Positions 45,619-54,885 of a stretch of DNA of 64,000 bases are shown in pieces (the stretch's first letter is position 1; each line of letters opens with the position of its first letter). The notes beneath the pieces are model-generated. The model did no database searches. It was not told the origin of the DNA and worked only from the letters and a program-made list of their open reading frames with translations. Source of the DNA: an uncultured Brevibacillus sp. (GTDB lineage Bacteria; Bacillota; Bacilli; Brevibacillales; Brevibacillaceae); assembly GCF_947502445.1 (NCBI RefSeq), contig NZ_CANMZW010000011.1, positions 87,307 to 151,306 on the forward strand. The letters are read 5' to 3'. A program made the position numbers and the translations under genes.

Positions 45619-46566
45619 ATGAACAACATTCGTAACATAGTGGGAACAGTGGGAAGCATTGTACTTGTGACTAGCCTGCTTTTTGGGTGCAGCAGCCAGA
45701 CTAGTCAAAAGCAAGAGAGCGCCCCTCCACCAGCAGAAGCGGCTACTCGCTCGTATACCGATTATAAAGGGCACACAAGTACCATTCCGGTATCACCGCA
45801 GCGGATCATCTTTTGGGGCGAGACTTTCGGAGATACACTAGCGCTGGGAGTCACGCCAGTTGGAGGCTATGGCTATACCAAGCAAGTATTTGAAGATAGT
45901 CTGCAAGGCGTAGAGAACGTAGGCTTCCCGATCAATTTGGAAAAGGTACTGGAGCTGAAACCAGACGTCATTTTATACGCTGGCATAGAAGAGAAGGACT
46001 TTGAGGCACTTTCCAAAATTGCACCCACAGTCATTTTCGATACATTTGCCCCTTTGGAAGAACGAATGACGCACTTAGGTGATCTGCTAGGGAAAAAGGA
46101 AGGGGCAAGCAAGTGGCTGAAAGAGTACAAACAAAGCGCTGAAAACATGTGGAAAAGGCTAAAGGAAGCGGGGATGAAGGAAGGCGAAACTGCCTCTGTT
46201 TTTACGTACTATCCCGGGGATCGTCTGTTTGTCATGGCGCGAACAGGATTATCTCAAGTCATATACGACGAGAACGGATTCAAGCCAACACCGCTCATCC
46301 AGGAAGTGCTTGATGCCGAAAAAGGGTTTGAGCTTGTCTCACTGGAACGCTTGCCTGAGTTTGCTGGGGATCGGATTTTTATTTTGAATCCTACAGATGA
46401 AGAGCCGAAACGATCGACAGAAGCATTGCTCAAAAGCCGGATTTGGAATGACCTGCCTGCTGTCAAAAATGGGAAAGTCTACTTGATTGATATTGAAAAA
46501 GCAAACTCAGATGCAACCACCAGGGAATGGCTGCTAGAAAAAATACCTGCTATGCTGCATAAATAA
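45619..46566 (+). CDS. Iron-siderophore-binding lipoprotein, copy 2
   Basis: 315 aa from ATG 45619 (SD GGAGGAAG, seven bases); longer in-frame starts would run through the Fur box. Lipobox LLFGCSSQ, then a PBP class III domain: TSTIPVSPQRIIFWGETFGD, ELKPDVILYAG, KIAPTVIFDTFAP, PGDRLFVMARTG. It is divergent from lipoprotein copy 1. It pairs in sequence with the PBP domain of the AraC regulator immediately downstream. Confidence 0.9.
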   Translation: MNNIRNIVGTVGSIVLVTSLLFGCSSQTSQKQESAPPPAEAATRSYTDYKGHTSTIPVSPQRIIFWGETFGDTLALGVTPVGGYGYTKQVFEDSLQGVENVGFPINLEKVLELKPDVILYAGIEEKDFEALSKIAPTVIFDTFAPLEERMTHLGDLLGKKEGASKWLKEYKQSAENMWKRLKEAGMKEGETASVFTYYPGDRLFVMARTGLSQVIYDENGFKPTPLIQEVLDAEKGFELVSLERLPEFAGDRIFILNPTDEEPKRSTEALLKSRIWNDLPAVKNGKVYLIDIEKANSDATTREWLLEKIPAMLHK

Positions 46567-46579
46567 TCCAGGCATATCC

Positions 46580-46617
46580 GAAGCTTTCAACCATCGTTGA
46601 AAAGCTTCTTTTTTTTG
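46580..46617 (+). terminator. Terminator of lipoprotein copy 2
   Basis: GAAGCTTTCAA, CCATCG, TTGAAAAGCTTC, then TTTTTTT. Confidence 0.88.
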
Positions 46618-46635
46618 GATACAATGATTTGGTAT

Positions 46636-46650
46636 TGATAATAATTATCA
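46636..46650. promoter_or_regulatory. Fur box upstream of the AraC regulator, copy 2
   Basis: TGATAATAATTATCA, a perfect 7-1-7 Fur box, 25 bases before the start. Confidence 0.93.
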
Positions 46651-46675
46651 CTATCGGAAAGGAGTGCAACAGCCT

Positions 46676-48346
46676 ATGCTGGCTTCCTCCATGGCTCCTG
46701 CCTCCCTATCTTCCCTCTTGTTTCAATTAAGAGCTTGCGAAATGGTGCGTGGCCATCTGAGCAAACAACGCGAAGTCATCACAACTGCGGAGCATACCTT
46801 GCTCATTTTTACAGGAGGACAAGGATTTATACATAACGATCATACCTTTTTCCCTATCCAGGCCGGAAAATGCATTCTGCTTCCGCCTGCTACTGCCTAC
46901 CAGCTTGAAAATGAAGTCACTCATCCACTCGGCTGCTACCGCATCTCATTTTCAGTTGTTCATCTCGACGACCAGCATATGCCCATGCTTTATCAGCTGC
47001 CGCTTTTACCAGACCGTATGGAATTGACCGCTCACCCCGTAAATCGACTCTATCGGCTGGCGGATGAATTAATGGCAAAGAGCGACGGATCAGATGAAAA
47101 TGAAGGATTCTTGCAGCAGCTTCGTTTTCAGGAGCTGATCGGTTTTTTATTAGAGCAAAACAGTTCTCCTGGCAAGCGTACGATGAGCACAGCCCAAGGC
47201 GTAGAGAGCACGATTGATTATATCAGGCAAAATTATCGTGAAAATATGACAGTCGGACAGCTGGCTGAGCTGGCTCATGTGCCCTCCTGGCAGTACACCC
47301 CGCTCTTTCGGGAACTGACAGGGAAGAAGCCACTTGAATTTTTGACTGAAATCCGGGTTGAACAAGCCAAGGAACTACTGATTCACTCAGATGCCTCGTT
47401 GCGAGATATTGCCAACCAGGTCGGCTTTTCCGACGAATATTATTTCAATCGCCGTTTTCGCAAAACAACAGGGCACTCCCCCAGACAATATGCCCGGCTG
47501 CTCAAAAGCAAAAAGATCGTCCGCGATTGGACAAGGCATGAGGTTGAGATTCCCGTGCAGCCACAGCGGATTGTATATATCGGCGAGACTTTTAAAGATT
47601 TGTTGGCCTTGCAGGTGGAGACAATTGCAGGCGGGAATCTTTCCTGGATCGATCGGACCATGTACAGAGATAAGCTAAAGCATGTACGAGACCTTCCTTT
47701 TCCGTTCACCCCAGACGATTTAATGGCGCTGGAGCCTGATCTGATTCTTTTCGCCAACTCTGATGAAGACGAGTACAATCAGATTGCAGGGATTGCCCCT
47801 ACGCTCACCTTTAATTCCTTTGCTCCGCTCGGATGCCGGCTACACACACTCGCGGAGTGGCTTGGAAAAGGAGAGATTGCCAAGCAGTGGCTTGAGCATT
47901 ACAGCGCCAAGGAAGCTCACATGTGGCAGCAATTGCGTACGGTGCTAAAGCCGGGGGAAACGGCCTCTGTCTTTATTCATGATCACGGGGATCGACTGTT
48001 TGTCATGGGCGTGAGCGGATTTTCCTCTGCCCTCTATCACCCGTACGGCTTTGCAAGTGGAGAGAAAATTCAGGAGATGCTTGCTGCCGAAGAGGGCTTC
48101 TCGGAAATTTCAGTGGGGGCTTTGCCGGATTATGCTGGTGATCGCCTTTTCATGCTGCTCTCTGAGAAGCCGGATTCCCGGTTAGCGACCCAACAGCTGC
48201 TAAGCAGCAAGCTTTGGAAGAGTCTGCCCGCTGTTCAACATGGAAACGTTCATCTCATCGAAGCGCAGCAATGGAACTGGGGCTCAGCACTCGTACGGGA
48301 AAACCTGTTGCATCTTCTGCCGGGATTGCTGCACAGGTCATCCTGA
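46676..48346 (+). CDS. AraC-family regulator with C-terminal siderophore-binding domain (Btr-like), copy 2
   Basis: 556 aa from ATG 46676 (SD AAAGGAG, eleven bases; a GTG at 46664 lies within that SD). Layout: N-terminal arm (1-150), AraC HTH pair (about 180-275: MTVGQLAELAHVPSWQYTPL, LRDIANQVGFSDEYYFNRRF), PBP-like domain (285-556) without signal. PBP strings (VQPQRIVYIGETFKDLLAL, GIAPTLTFNSFAPL, HGDRLFVMGVSGFSSALYHP) mirror lipoprotein copy 2. It probably activates that lipoprotein and the permeases when its siderophore is inside the cell. Confidence 0.88.
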   Translation: MLASSMAPASLSSLLFQLRACEMVRGHLSKQREVITTAEHTLLIFTGGQGFIHNDHTFFPIQAGKCILLPPATAYQLENEVTHPLGCYRISFSVVHLDDQHMPMLYQLPLLPDRMELTAHPVNRLYRLADELMAKSDGSDENEGFLQQLRFQELIGFLLEQNSSPGKRTMSTAQGVESTIDYIRQNYRENMTVGQLAELAHVPSWQYTPLFRELTGKKPLEFLTEIRVEQAKELLIHSDASLRDIANQVGFSDEYYFNRRFRKTTGHSPRQYARLLKSKKIVRDWTRHEVEIPVQPQRIVYIGETFKDLLALQVETIAGGNLSWIDRTMYRDKLKHVRDLPFPFTPDDLMALEPDLILFANSDEDEYNQIAGIAPTLTFNSFAPLGCRLHTLAEWLGKGEIAKQWLEHYSAKEAHMWQQLRTVLKPGETASVFIHDHGDRLFVMGVSGFSSALYHPYGFASGEKIQEMLAAEEGFSEISVGALPDYAGDRLFMLLSEKPDSRLATQQLLSSKLWKSLPAVQHGNVHLIEAQQWNWGSALVRENLLHLLPGLLHRSS

Positions 48347-48384
48347 CGCGAGGACACACACAGCCTCACTACGAGAAGAAAACG

Positions 48385-48469
48385 AAAAACGGAACCTCGT
48401 CACTGGTCGCGTAAATCATGCCGCATACATGAAGCTCGCTCTCGATAACGTGTTCCGTTTGTTTTTTTA
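48385..48469 (+). terminator. Long-loop hairpin and T-run after the regulator
   Basis: AAACGGAAC (48387-48395) pairs with GTTCCGTTT (48452-48460), then GTTTTTTT. The loop is about 56 bases. It probably terminates the regulator transcript. Confidence 0.6.
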
Positions 48470-49261
48470 CAGCTCTCCTGCAACCATCCAGGTCACATTT
48501 TTCGTTCGCAAATCTGTGTCCCATTCCTCCGGAGCAGCTGAATCACTGATGACGATATCCACTTCTTTCAGATCGGCTACCTTGCACAAGGTACTGAACC
48601 CGATCTTGGAATGATCCGCCAAGACGATGCTTTCATTTGCATTTTCGATAAAACGCTTGGCCAGCTCAGCGCGCTCTGGATCGTAGCACGTAAGGCCTTT
48701 GTGCAAAAGCAGCCCGTCCATCGATAGAAACGCCTTGTCGACATAGAAGGACTTCATCATCTTTTCTGCAAAAGCGCCTCCGACCCGATGGTGCTTGGCA
48801 TTGACTTTTCCGCCCAAAAAATAGACTTCTGCTTTGAGAGCACCACTGTTTTGATACTCGATCAAAAGGTTGAGCGCCGTGATGGAACTCGTCAGGATCG
48901 TCAAATCCTTTTTGGTAGACAAAAAGCTGATCATCTGCAGCGGAGTCGTTCCTTCATCGATGACGATCGTATCGTTGTCCTGCACCAGCTCAGCAGCTAC
49001 ACGGCCGATCCGTTTCTTTTCCTCGGCTCGCATGACCTCCCGACTGAGATGCGAAGGCTCGGACCGCTCCATATTCAGCTTCACTGCACCGCCATAGACC
49101 CGTTTCAGCTTTTTTTCCGCTTCCAGGTCTTCCAAATACCTGCGAATCGATTCTGAAGAAACCTGCAGCTTCTCCACCAGCTCATTGGTTCTCACTTTGC
49201 CGTTTGAGTTGACCAGCTGCAAAATGATCTGCTTACGTTCTTCTCCGAATAACGACGACAC
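48467..49261 (-). CDS. DeoR/GlpR-family transcriptional regulator
   Basis: 264 aa from GTG 49261 (SD AGGGGGA). N-terminal HTH (ERKQIILQLVNSNGKVRTNE, VSSESIRRYLEDLEAEKKLK), effector domain with VIDEGTTPLQMISFL and the phosphosugar-sensor DxxxxGFs pattern at ADHSKIGFSTLCKVADL. Likely regulator of the phosphonate genes, from which it is now separated by an insertion sequence; that link is inference from position. Confidence 0.88.
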   Translation of the reverse strand: MSSLFGEERKQIILQLVNSNGKVRTNELVEKLQVSSESIRRYLEDLEAEKKLKRVYGGAVKLNMERSEPSHLSREVMRAEEKKRIGRVAAELVQDNDTIVIDEGTTPLQMISFLSTKKDLTILTSSITALNLLIEYQNSGALKAEVYFLGGKVNAKHHRVGGAFAEKMMKSFYVDKAFLSMDGLLLHKGLTCYDPERAELAKRFIENANESIVLADHSKIGFSTLCKVADLKEVDIVISDSAAPEEWDTDLRTKNVTWMVAGEL

Positions 49262-49383
49262 GCCATGTCCCCCTACTCAATCTGCTATCAGATCAAACAC
49301 CCCTCAAACGAGATCTGACGCTTCACTTCCTTTTGCAGGCATCCTGCGTGGAGTTTCCCAACATTTCTGCATCTTTTCCTACC

Positions 49384-49500
49384 TTGAACTTCTTATGGCT
49401 AAAGCCACGAGATTCCTAAGTACAGAAACCTAATGATTTCTAATGGATTAGGCTACCCCCGTAGTTCCTACGGTTACTGCAACAAGCAGATAATAGTCTT
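49384..49500 (-). ncRNA. Predicted TnpB guide (omega) RNA region
   Basis: In IS605 elements the guide RNA overlaps the tnpB 3' end and runs to the right end of the element, with the guide read from flanking DNA. Here the right end GTGGCTTTAGCC hairpin and TTCAA tip are present. Extent is approximate and based on family knowledge; the guide would begin at about 49383 and read toward lower coordinates. Confidence 0.5.
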
Positions 49501-50585
49501 TTACCTTCAGCAAGAATATTTAAGCTTGCGTTCACATCTCTTTGATGGAGTGCGTTGCATGATGGACAAGTCCATTCACGTAGGTTGAGGTTCTTTACTT
49601 CTTTGTTTTGGTATCCACAGCACGAACAAAGCTGTGAAGAAGCAAAGGTTTTACCTACGGCAATTGTAGTACGCCCGAACCACTTCGCTTTATATTCGAG
49701 CATGGTACGGAACTGATACCAAGACACTTCGCTAATCGCTTTTGATAACTTGTGATTCTTCATCATATTAGACACTTGCAGATCTTCAATCGCAATCATG
49801 TCGTAGTTTTTGACGATGTACGTTGAAATCTTTTGCAAATAGTCCGTTCGTGCATTAGAAATGAGCTCATGGATTCGGGCAACTTTCATTCGTTGCTTGT
49901 TCCAGTTGGACGAACCTTTCTCACGTCTAGATAGGATGCATTGTTCACGACTCAGCTTTCGTTCTATCCTTCGTAAGAATTTTAGATTGTTGAATACTTC
50001 ACCAGTCGAGAGAACAGCGAAATCCTTAAGACCAACATCAATTCCGACTTCTTTGTTTGCTTTCGGTAATGGATCTATTTCTGTTTCTACTAACAGTGAA
50101 ACAAAGTATTTTCCAGTAGGATTCCTCCTGATTGTAGCATGTAGAATGCGCCCCTCCACCTCTCGACTTTTTGCGAACCGGACGAGTCCAAGTTTAGGGA
50201 GCTTCATTTTATTTTCAACAATGGCAATATTCCCGTTAGTCTGTTTTGTTGTATACGATTGAACCTTGTTCTTCTTGCTTTTGAAACGTGGTGCATCATT
50301 CTGCTTCTTAAAGAATCGCGTATAGGCATCTGCAAGATTCTTCACCGCTGATTGGATTGCGATGCTGTCTACTTCTTTTAACCAGGACAGTTCTTTTTTT
50401 AGTTGTGGCAACTCGGAAGAACACGAATGGTAAGTCAATCCCTTACCCGTTTGCGTGTATGTCTCGTTCCATTTCGCTAAAAAGTGATTGAACACAAAGC
50501 GACTGCAACCGATTGTTTTAGTGATTAGAACTTCTTGTGCTTTGTTGGGGTAGATGCGGAACTTGTACGCTTTGTTTACTATCAC
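49440..50585 (-). CDS. tnpB: TnpB, RNA-guided nuclease of the IS605 element
   Basis: 381 aa from GTG 50585 (SD GGGGTG). Intact RuvC-like triad: Asp183 (GIDVGLK), Glu267 (IAIEDLQV), Asp350 (RDVNASLNI). Zinc ribbon CSCCG...CPSC between them (Cys320/323/340/343). Ancestor-type relative of Cas12. It lies six bases after tnpA, whose stop is inside the tnpB SD region. Confidence 0.93.
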   Translation of the reverse strand: MIVNKAYKFRIYPNKAQEVLITKTIGCSRFVFNHFLAKWNETYTQTGKGLTYHSCSSELPQLKKELSWLKEVDSIAIQSAVKNLADAYTRFFKKQNDAPRFKSKKNKVQSYTTKQTNGNIAIVENKMKLPKLGLVRFAKSREVEGRILHATIRRNPTGKYFVSLLVETEIDPLPKANKEVGIDVGLKDFAVLSTGEVFNNLKFLRRIERKLSREQCILSRREKGSSNWNKQRMKVARIHELISNARTDYLQKISTYIVKNYDMIAIEDLQVSNMMKNHKLSKAISEVSWYQFRTMLEYKAKWFGRTTIAVGKTFASSQLCSCCGYQNKEVKNLNLREWTCPSCNALHQRDVNASLNILAEGKRLLSACCSNRRNYGGSLIH

Positions 50586-50591
50586 GTAATT

Positions 50592-50993
50592 TCACCCCCC
50601 TTTCTGATTTTGGATGTATTGTCGTATTTGTGCTTCTGTGTGTTCGCTAACGGTTGCTACAAAGTAAGAAGGATTCCACAAATTACCTCCCCACAGCTTC
50701 TTTTTTAGCTGAGGAAACTCTTTAAATAGTAACCTTGCTGAGACACCTTTCAGTGCTTTAATCATATTCGGAATGGAATGTTGCGGACTACAATCAAGCA
50801 AGAGATGAACATGGTCACAGTCACTTTCGATTTCTGAAATCGTGAAACCGTTGTCTATAGCGATTTGATTCACTATTTCTTTTAGTCTTGTATCTACATC
50901 GTCAAGTAGCACTTTATGACGATATTTTACACACCATACAATATGGTACTGGATAGCATATACGTATCCTCTGCCCTGCTTGACTTCTGCCAT
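50592..50993 (-). CDS. tnpA: TnpA, Y1 (HUH) transposase of the IS605 element
   Basis: 133 aa from ATG 50993 (SD GAGGTGG). HUH motif HVHLLL (His61, His63) and catalytic Tyr126 in RQYIQNQ. Full length, so the element may be mobile. Confidence 0.93.
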   Translation of the reverse strand: MAEVKQGRGYVYAIQYHIVWCVKYRHKVLLDDVDTRLKEIVNQIAIDNGFTISEIESDCDHVHLLLDCSPQHSIPNMIKALKGVSARLLFKEFPQLKKKLWGGNLWNPSYFVATVSEHTEAQIRQYIQNQKGG

Positions 50994-51210
50994 GTTATCC
51001 ACCTCAATCACAGGATAACATACGTCAAATTTTTATCAAGTTAATAACGCTAAACAACAATGTTTTTTGTTAATTTAAAAATCAACATATGTTGGACTAA
51101 TGAATCCCAAAAGACTCGCCTTTTCCGAAGCCAATTCATGTCAGAACCACGAGTGTTCCTGGCAAATTCATAAATTGTAGAGGTATTGGGACCTACAATC
51201 AAGGAGCTAT

Positions 51211-52329
51211 CTACCAGAATCGATTCTCTTCGATTGCGACTAGCAAACGTTCCATATCTTCGGCATACACTTCGCCGATGTTTCCAATCCGAAACGTATC
51301 TGCTTGTGATATTTTTCCCGGGTAAATGACGAAGCCAGCCTGCTTCAACCGATCATACAGCTCTTGGAACGAAAAGGCATTGCTCTCCGGATAGTAAAAG
51401 GAAGTAATAAATGGCGATTGGAACTCTTTTGGCAGCAAGGTCCGAAATCCAAGACGCTCCATCCCGCCAGACAAGATTTCTTGATTACGTGCATAGCGCT
51501 CATATCGCTTAACTACCCCGCCTTCTGCCAGAAGCTCTGTCAGTGCTTGGTCAAAGGCACGGACAACATGAGTCGGAGAGGTATATCGCCACTTGCCGTT
51601 CTCCTCCTCCATGGTTTTCCACTGATCGTATAAATCGAGGGAAAGTGTTCGAGCAATACCTTTGCACCCAGTGAGCGCAGCTGTTCGAGCAATGACAAAG
51701 CCGAAGCCAGGCACACCCTGAATGCATTTATTCGCACTTGAAATGAGATAGTCGATCGAGAGCTCTGCGACATCCAGCTCGATTCCTCCAAAGCTGCTCA
51801 TCGCATCTACGATATACACTTTGCCATATTTCTTGACAGTTTCCCCGATTTCCCGAATCGGATTGAGCATCCCTGTCGTCGTTTCCGAATGAACGACTGC
51901 TACATGTGTGATCGAAGCATCCTCTTCCAGAGCTCGGTTCAATGATTCGGTAGACACTTGAGCTATTTCTCCGTAATCGATAACAGCAGTTGCGATATTG
52001 TGCACCTGCGCCATCTTCACGATCCGATCACCGTATGCCCCATTCGTCAGGACGAGCAGCTTGCCGTCGGTCGGAATCACAGTGCTGATGACCGCTTCCA
52101 CGCAAAAGCTTCCACTTCCTTGCATGAGTACGGTTGTATAGTCTTCCGTTTGATCTGTTGCGAGTTTCACGAGCTTTTGCCGAACCGACTGTACGAGCTC
52201 GTTATAATCCCGATCCCATGTGCACCAGTCGCGCATCATAGCTTCGCGCACACTACGCGATGTAGACAGCGGTCCTGGAGTAAGCAGCAAATACGGATTG
52301 TCGGTTGCTTCGTGTTGATGTTGTTTCAA
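51211..52329 (-). CDS. phnW: 2-aminoethylphosphonate:pyruvate aminotransferase
   Basis: 372 aa from TTG 52329 (SD AAGGGA, nine bases). Fold-type I PLP enzyme: [31 protein letters not shown], and the PLP lysine in [15 protein letters not shown]. It converts 2-aminoethylphosphonate and pyruvate to phosphonoacetaldehyde and alanine. Last gene of the phn operon. Confidence 0.93.
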   Translation of the reverse strand: MKQHQHEATDNPYLLLTPGPLSTSRSVREAMMRDWCTWDRDYNELVQSVRQKLVKLATDQTEDYTTVLMQGSGSFCVEAVISTVIPTDGKLLVLTNGAYGDRIVKMAQVHNIATAVIDYGEIAQVSTESLNRALEEDASITHVAVVHSETTTGMLNPIREIGETVKKYGKVYIVDAMSSFGGIELDVAELSIDYLISSANKCIQGVPGFGFVIARTAALTGCKGIARTLSLDLYDQWKTMEEENGKWRYTSPTHVVRAFDQALTELLAEGGVVKRYERYARNQEILSGGMERLGFRTLLPKEFQSPFITSFYYPESNAFSFQELYDRLKQAGFVIYPGKISQADTFRIGNIGEVYAEDMERLLVAIEENRFW

Positions 52330-52375
52330 AATGTCTCATCCCTTCTGCCTGATCTGATCGAAATGACTTCGCTCG

Positions 52376-53170
52376 TTATGGGCGTTCTCCAGCTGACTGG
52401 CGCAGCTTGATTTTTTCCAGCACTTCATCTAACTGCCCGATTTCCTCTATCACATAATGAGCACCTGCTGCTCGCAATCTCTCAGATGTTTTGGCCATTC
52501 TCTCTTCCAGTTCATCCGCTGCCATATGCGCCACTTCCTCCTGCGACAAGCCGAGATCGCTGCCGCCCTTGAGGACACCGACCGTCCACATTCCTGCGTT
52601 TCGCCCTTCTTTCATATCACTTGTCGTGTCGCCTACCTTGACCATCTCACTCATCGGGTAGACGTCAAGCAGGATCGCATTTTGGTAGCACATCCACGGA
52701 TACGGTCGACCGGCAGGCATGTCGCTTGGCGTAACCAGCACATCTGGCGCGTAGCCTTGCTCTTTGGCTACTTTTGTGACGACTGCCATCATTTCACGGG
52801 TATAACCCGTTGTTGATCCAATTTTGAGGCCTTGGCTTCGCAGCCGCTCTACCAACTGGATTGCTCCCGGTACAGGTGTTGCGTATTGGTGCAACGTCTC
52901 CATCAGCATCGGTTCAAAATCCGCGTACAGAGCATCGACATCGGATTCATCCGGGAGTCGTCCGTACTTTTCCTGCCACAAGCCTGCCACGCGCTCCATG
53001 CGACATAGTGCCTGGATGTGATCACGCTTGAGCATGCCCATCGGCTCACGTGCTTCTTCCGCGGTAAGCTCAATACCTCTGTTTTTAAAAACCTGCAAAA
53101 AAACGGCTAACGGAGCGAAACAACCGTAATCCACCATCGTTCCTGCCCAATCAAATACGACTGCTTTCAT
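52376..53170 (-). CDS. phnX: Phosphonoacetaldehyde hydrolase (phosphonatase)
   Basis: 264 aa. HAD superfamily with nucleophile Asp in VFDWAGTMVDYG, Schiff-base Lys in MGMLKRDHIQAL, and VKVGDTTSDMKEGRNAG for magnesium binding. It splits the C-P bond to acetaldehyde and phosphate. Three bases after the permease gene. Confidence 0.94.
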   Translation of the reverse strand: MKAVVFDWAGTMVDYGCFAPLAVFLQVFKNRGIELTAEEAREPMGMLKRDHIQALCRMERVAGLWQEKYGRLPDESDVDALYADFEPMLMETLHQYATPVPGAIQLVERLRSQGLKIGSTTGYTREMMAVVTKVAKEQGYAPDVLVTPSDMPAGRPYPWMCYQNAILLDVYPMSEMVKVGDTTSDMKEGRNAGMWTVGVLKGGSDLGLSQEEVAHMAADELEERMAKTSERLRAAGAHYVIEEIGQLDEVLEKIKLRQSAGERP

Positions 53171-53173
53171 AGC

Positions 53174-54880
53174 TTAAGCCACCTGGCCTTTCTCTTGGTT
53201 GGACCATGTCGTGCGTTTTTTGAGGTGTGCTGCCATCCATTCCGCGCAAGCACGAGCAATGATGTTGAGGACCACGATCAGCACCGACATGGCTGCTGCT
53301 GGAGCAACGTCACCAGCGTCATCCATATTGACAATCGAGACGGACGCCAACTTGAAATCGGCTGCGTACAGAAACACAACGGCTGAGATCGTGACCATGG
53401 AATTGATAAAAAAGTAGACTGCCATTTCGATAATTGCTGATGTGCATACAGGAACGGTTACTCGCCAAAAAACCTTGATTTGCGAGATGCCCATCGACTC
53501 TGCTGCTTGTTCAAACTCCGGGTCGAGCTTTTTCAAGGCACTCGTTGCAGTAATGAACCCGACCGCGAAAAAGTGGATCACGTTGGCGAGAATCAGAATC
53601 CAGATCGAGCCGTACAAGCCGTGCAGCGGATTGTCTGGATTGTTGAAAAAGAAAATGTAGGCAAGACCAATGACTAATCCTGGCAGCGCCAAAGGAAGAA
53701 TCGAAAGGAAGTAGCCTGTTTGCCGAAGTCCTTTCCATACCTGCGATTTCTCGATAGCGTAAGCCGCTATAAACGTGACCACGGTTCCGATTGCCGCTGC
53801 CAGCAACGCGACCAAAATGCTGTTCCATAGCGGTGTCATGCCTTCTCCGGCAACACCCGAAAAATCGTAATGCTGCCAGCCGAATTCGAGGTTGTACGGC
53901 CATACCTTGATAAAGGAAGCGATCACGACTGCCGCCATCATGAGGAGCAAAAATCCACTTACACACAGACAGATGAGCGTGAAAAAGAAGTCGCGAAAAC
54001 GGTTTTCTTTGATTCGGTATGGCTTGGACTTGGCGGTAATCGCGGAATGCTGCTTGCGCTCCACGATTCGATCGACGATAAAGGCGGCAAGAGCCGGAAT
54101 GATCAAGAGCAGACCAACTGTCGCTCCCATCGTCATATTTTGCTGGCCGATGACCTGCTTGTACACATCGGTAGCCAGCACAGAAAACTGACCTCCGACT
54201 ACTTTGGGTGCCCCAAAATCGGTAAACGAGAGCGTAAAGCAAACAAAGCAAGCACTGACAATTCCGTATTTGATGCTCGGGACCGTCACGGTAAAAAATT
54301 TGCGCCAATTGCCAGCGCCAAGTGTATCTGCTGCCTCATAAAGCTGGTAGTCAGCAAAAGCAAGTGACACAGCGAGGATCAAATAGGCCTGCGGAAACAC
54401 ATAGACGATTTCTGCCAAAATAATGCCAACCGGACCATATAAATCAATACTCCACTGAAACGGAAGCATTCCGAATACCCCTGTGGTGACGACTCCCTGG
54501 TTGCCAAACAGATAGGTCAGGGCAATCCCATGCATCATAGTCGGTGCAAATAACGGCAGCAGGGCTATCGCGCGAAATGCCCCTTTTCCCCGAATGCCGC
54601 TGCGGGTCAAGGCGTAGGCAAAGAGAAACGCGAGTGTAACGGCAATCACTGTCGTCATCGATGAAATGTAAAGCGTGTTTGTAACTGATTGAGACAAGGC
54701 TGGCGTCGAAAAGTATGTCACAAAATTGTTCAGTCCGATAAATTGCCCGCTCTTGTCATAAAACGCGCGCGAGAACAACTGAATCAATGGCAATAGGACG
54801 CTTACTCCTAGGGTGACGATGACGAGTGAAATCAGCCATTTTTGCATCGTCTTGCCTGTGGCTTGTCTGGCTGCATTCAT
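53174..54880 (-). CDS. 2-aminoethylphosphonate ABC permease (two permease halves fused)
   Basis: 568 aa from ATG 54880 (SD GGGGGTG); GTG 54889, which overlaps the ATPase stop, is an alternative. About 12 membrane segments in two FbpB/PhnU-PhnV-like halves (about 15-270 and 295-555), each with an EAA loop (LYEAADTLGAGNWRKFFTVT; FEQAAESMGISQIKVFWRVT). Confidence 0.9.
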   Translation of the reverse strand: MNAARQATGKTMQKWLISLVIVTLGVSVLLPLIQLFSRAFYDKSGQFIGLNNFVTYFSTPALSQSVTNTLYISSMTTVIAVTLAFLFAYALTRSGIRGKGAFRAIALLPLFAPTMMHGIALTYLFGNQGVVTTGVFGMLPFQWSIDLYGPVGIILAEIVYVFPQAYLILAVSLAFADYQLYEAADTLGAGNWRKFFTVTVPSIKYGIVSACFVCFTLSFTDFGAPKVVGGQFSVLATDVYKQVIGQQNMTMGATVGLLLIIPALAAFIVDRIVERKQHSAITAKSKPYRIKENRFRDFFFTLICLCVSGFLLLMMAAVVIASFIKVWPYNLEFGWQHYDFSGVAGEGMTPLWNSILVALLAAAIGTVVTFIAAYAIEKSQVWKGLRQTGYFLSILPLALPGLVIGLAYIFFFNNPDNPLHGLYGSIWILILANVIHFFAVGFITATSALKKLDPEFEQAAESMGISQIKVFWRVTVPVCTSAIIEMAVYFFINSMVTISAVVFLYAADFKLASVSIVNMDDAGDVAPAAAMSVLIVVLNIIARACAEWMAAHLKKRTTWSNQEKGQVA

Positions 54881-54885
54881 ACTCC

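Larger units (their letters stand above)
49384..51080 (-). mobile_element. IS200/IS605-family element with tnpA and tnpB
   Basis: Contains Y1 transposase tnpA and tnpB in the usual order. The right end is at about 49384, where the minus strand reads GAATCTCGTGGCTTTAGCC then ATAAGAAGTTCAA, the conserved 3' end shared by many IS605 elements and their TnpB guide RNAs. The left end is not resolved; somewhere between 51012 and about 51110. Such elements have no inverted repeats or target duplications. Confidence 0.85.

Noticed and set aside
51083..51094. Perfect palindrome CAACATATGTTG between tnpA and phnW
   Set aside because: Could be an IS605 left-end feature or an operator, but neither can be decided without knowing the element's left boundary; left as an observation only.
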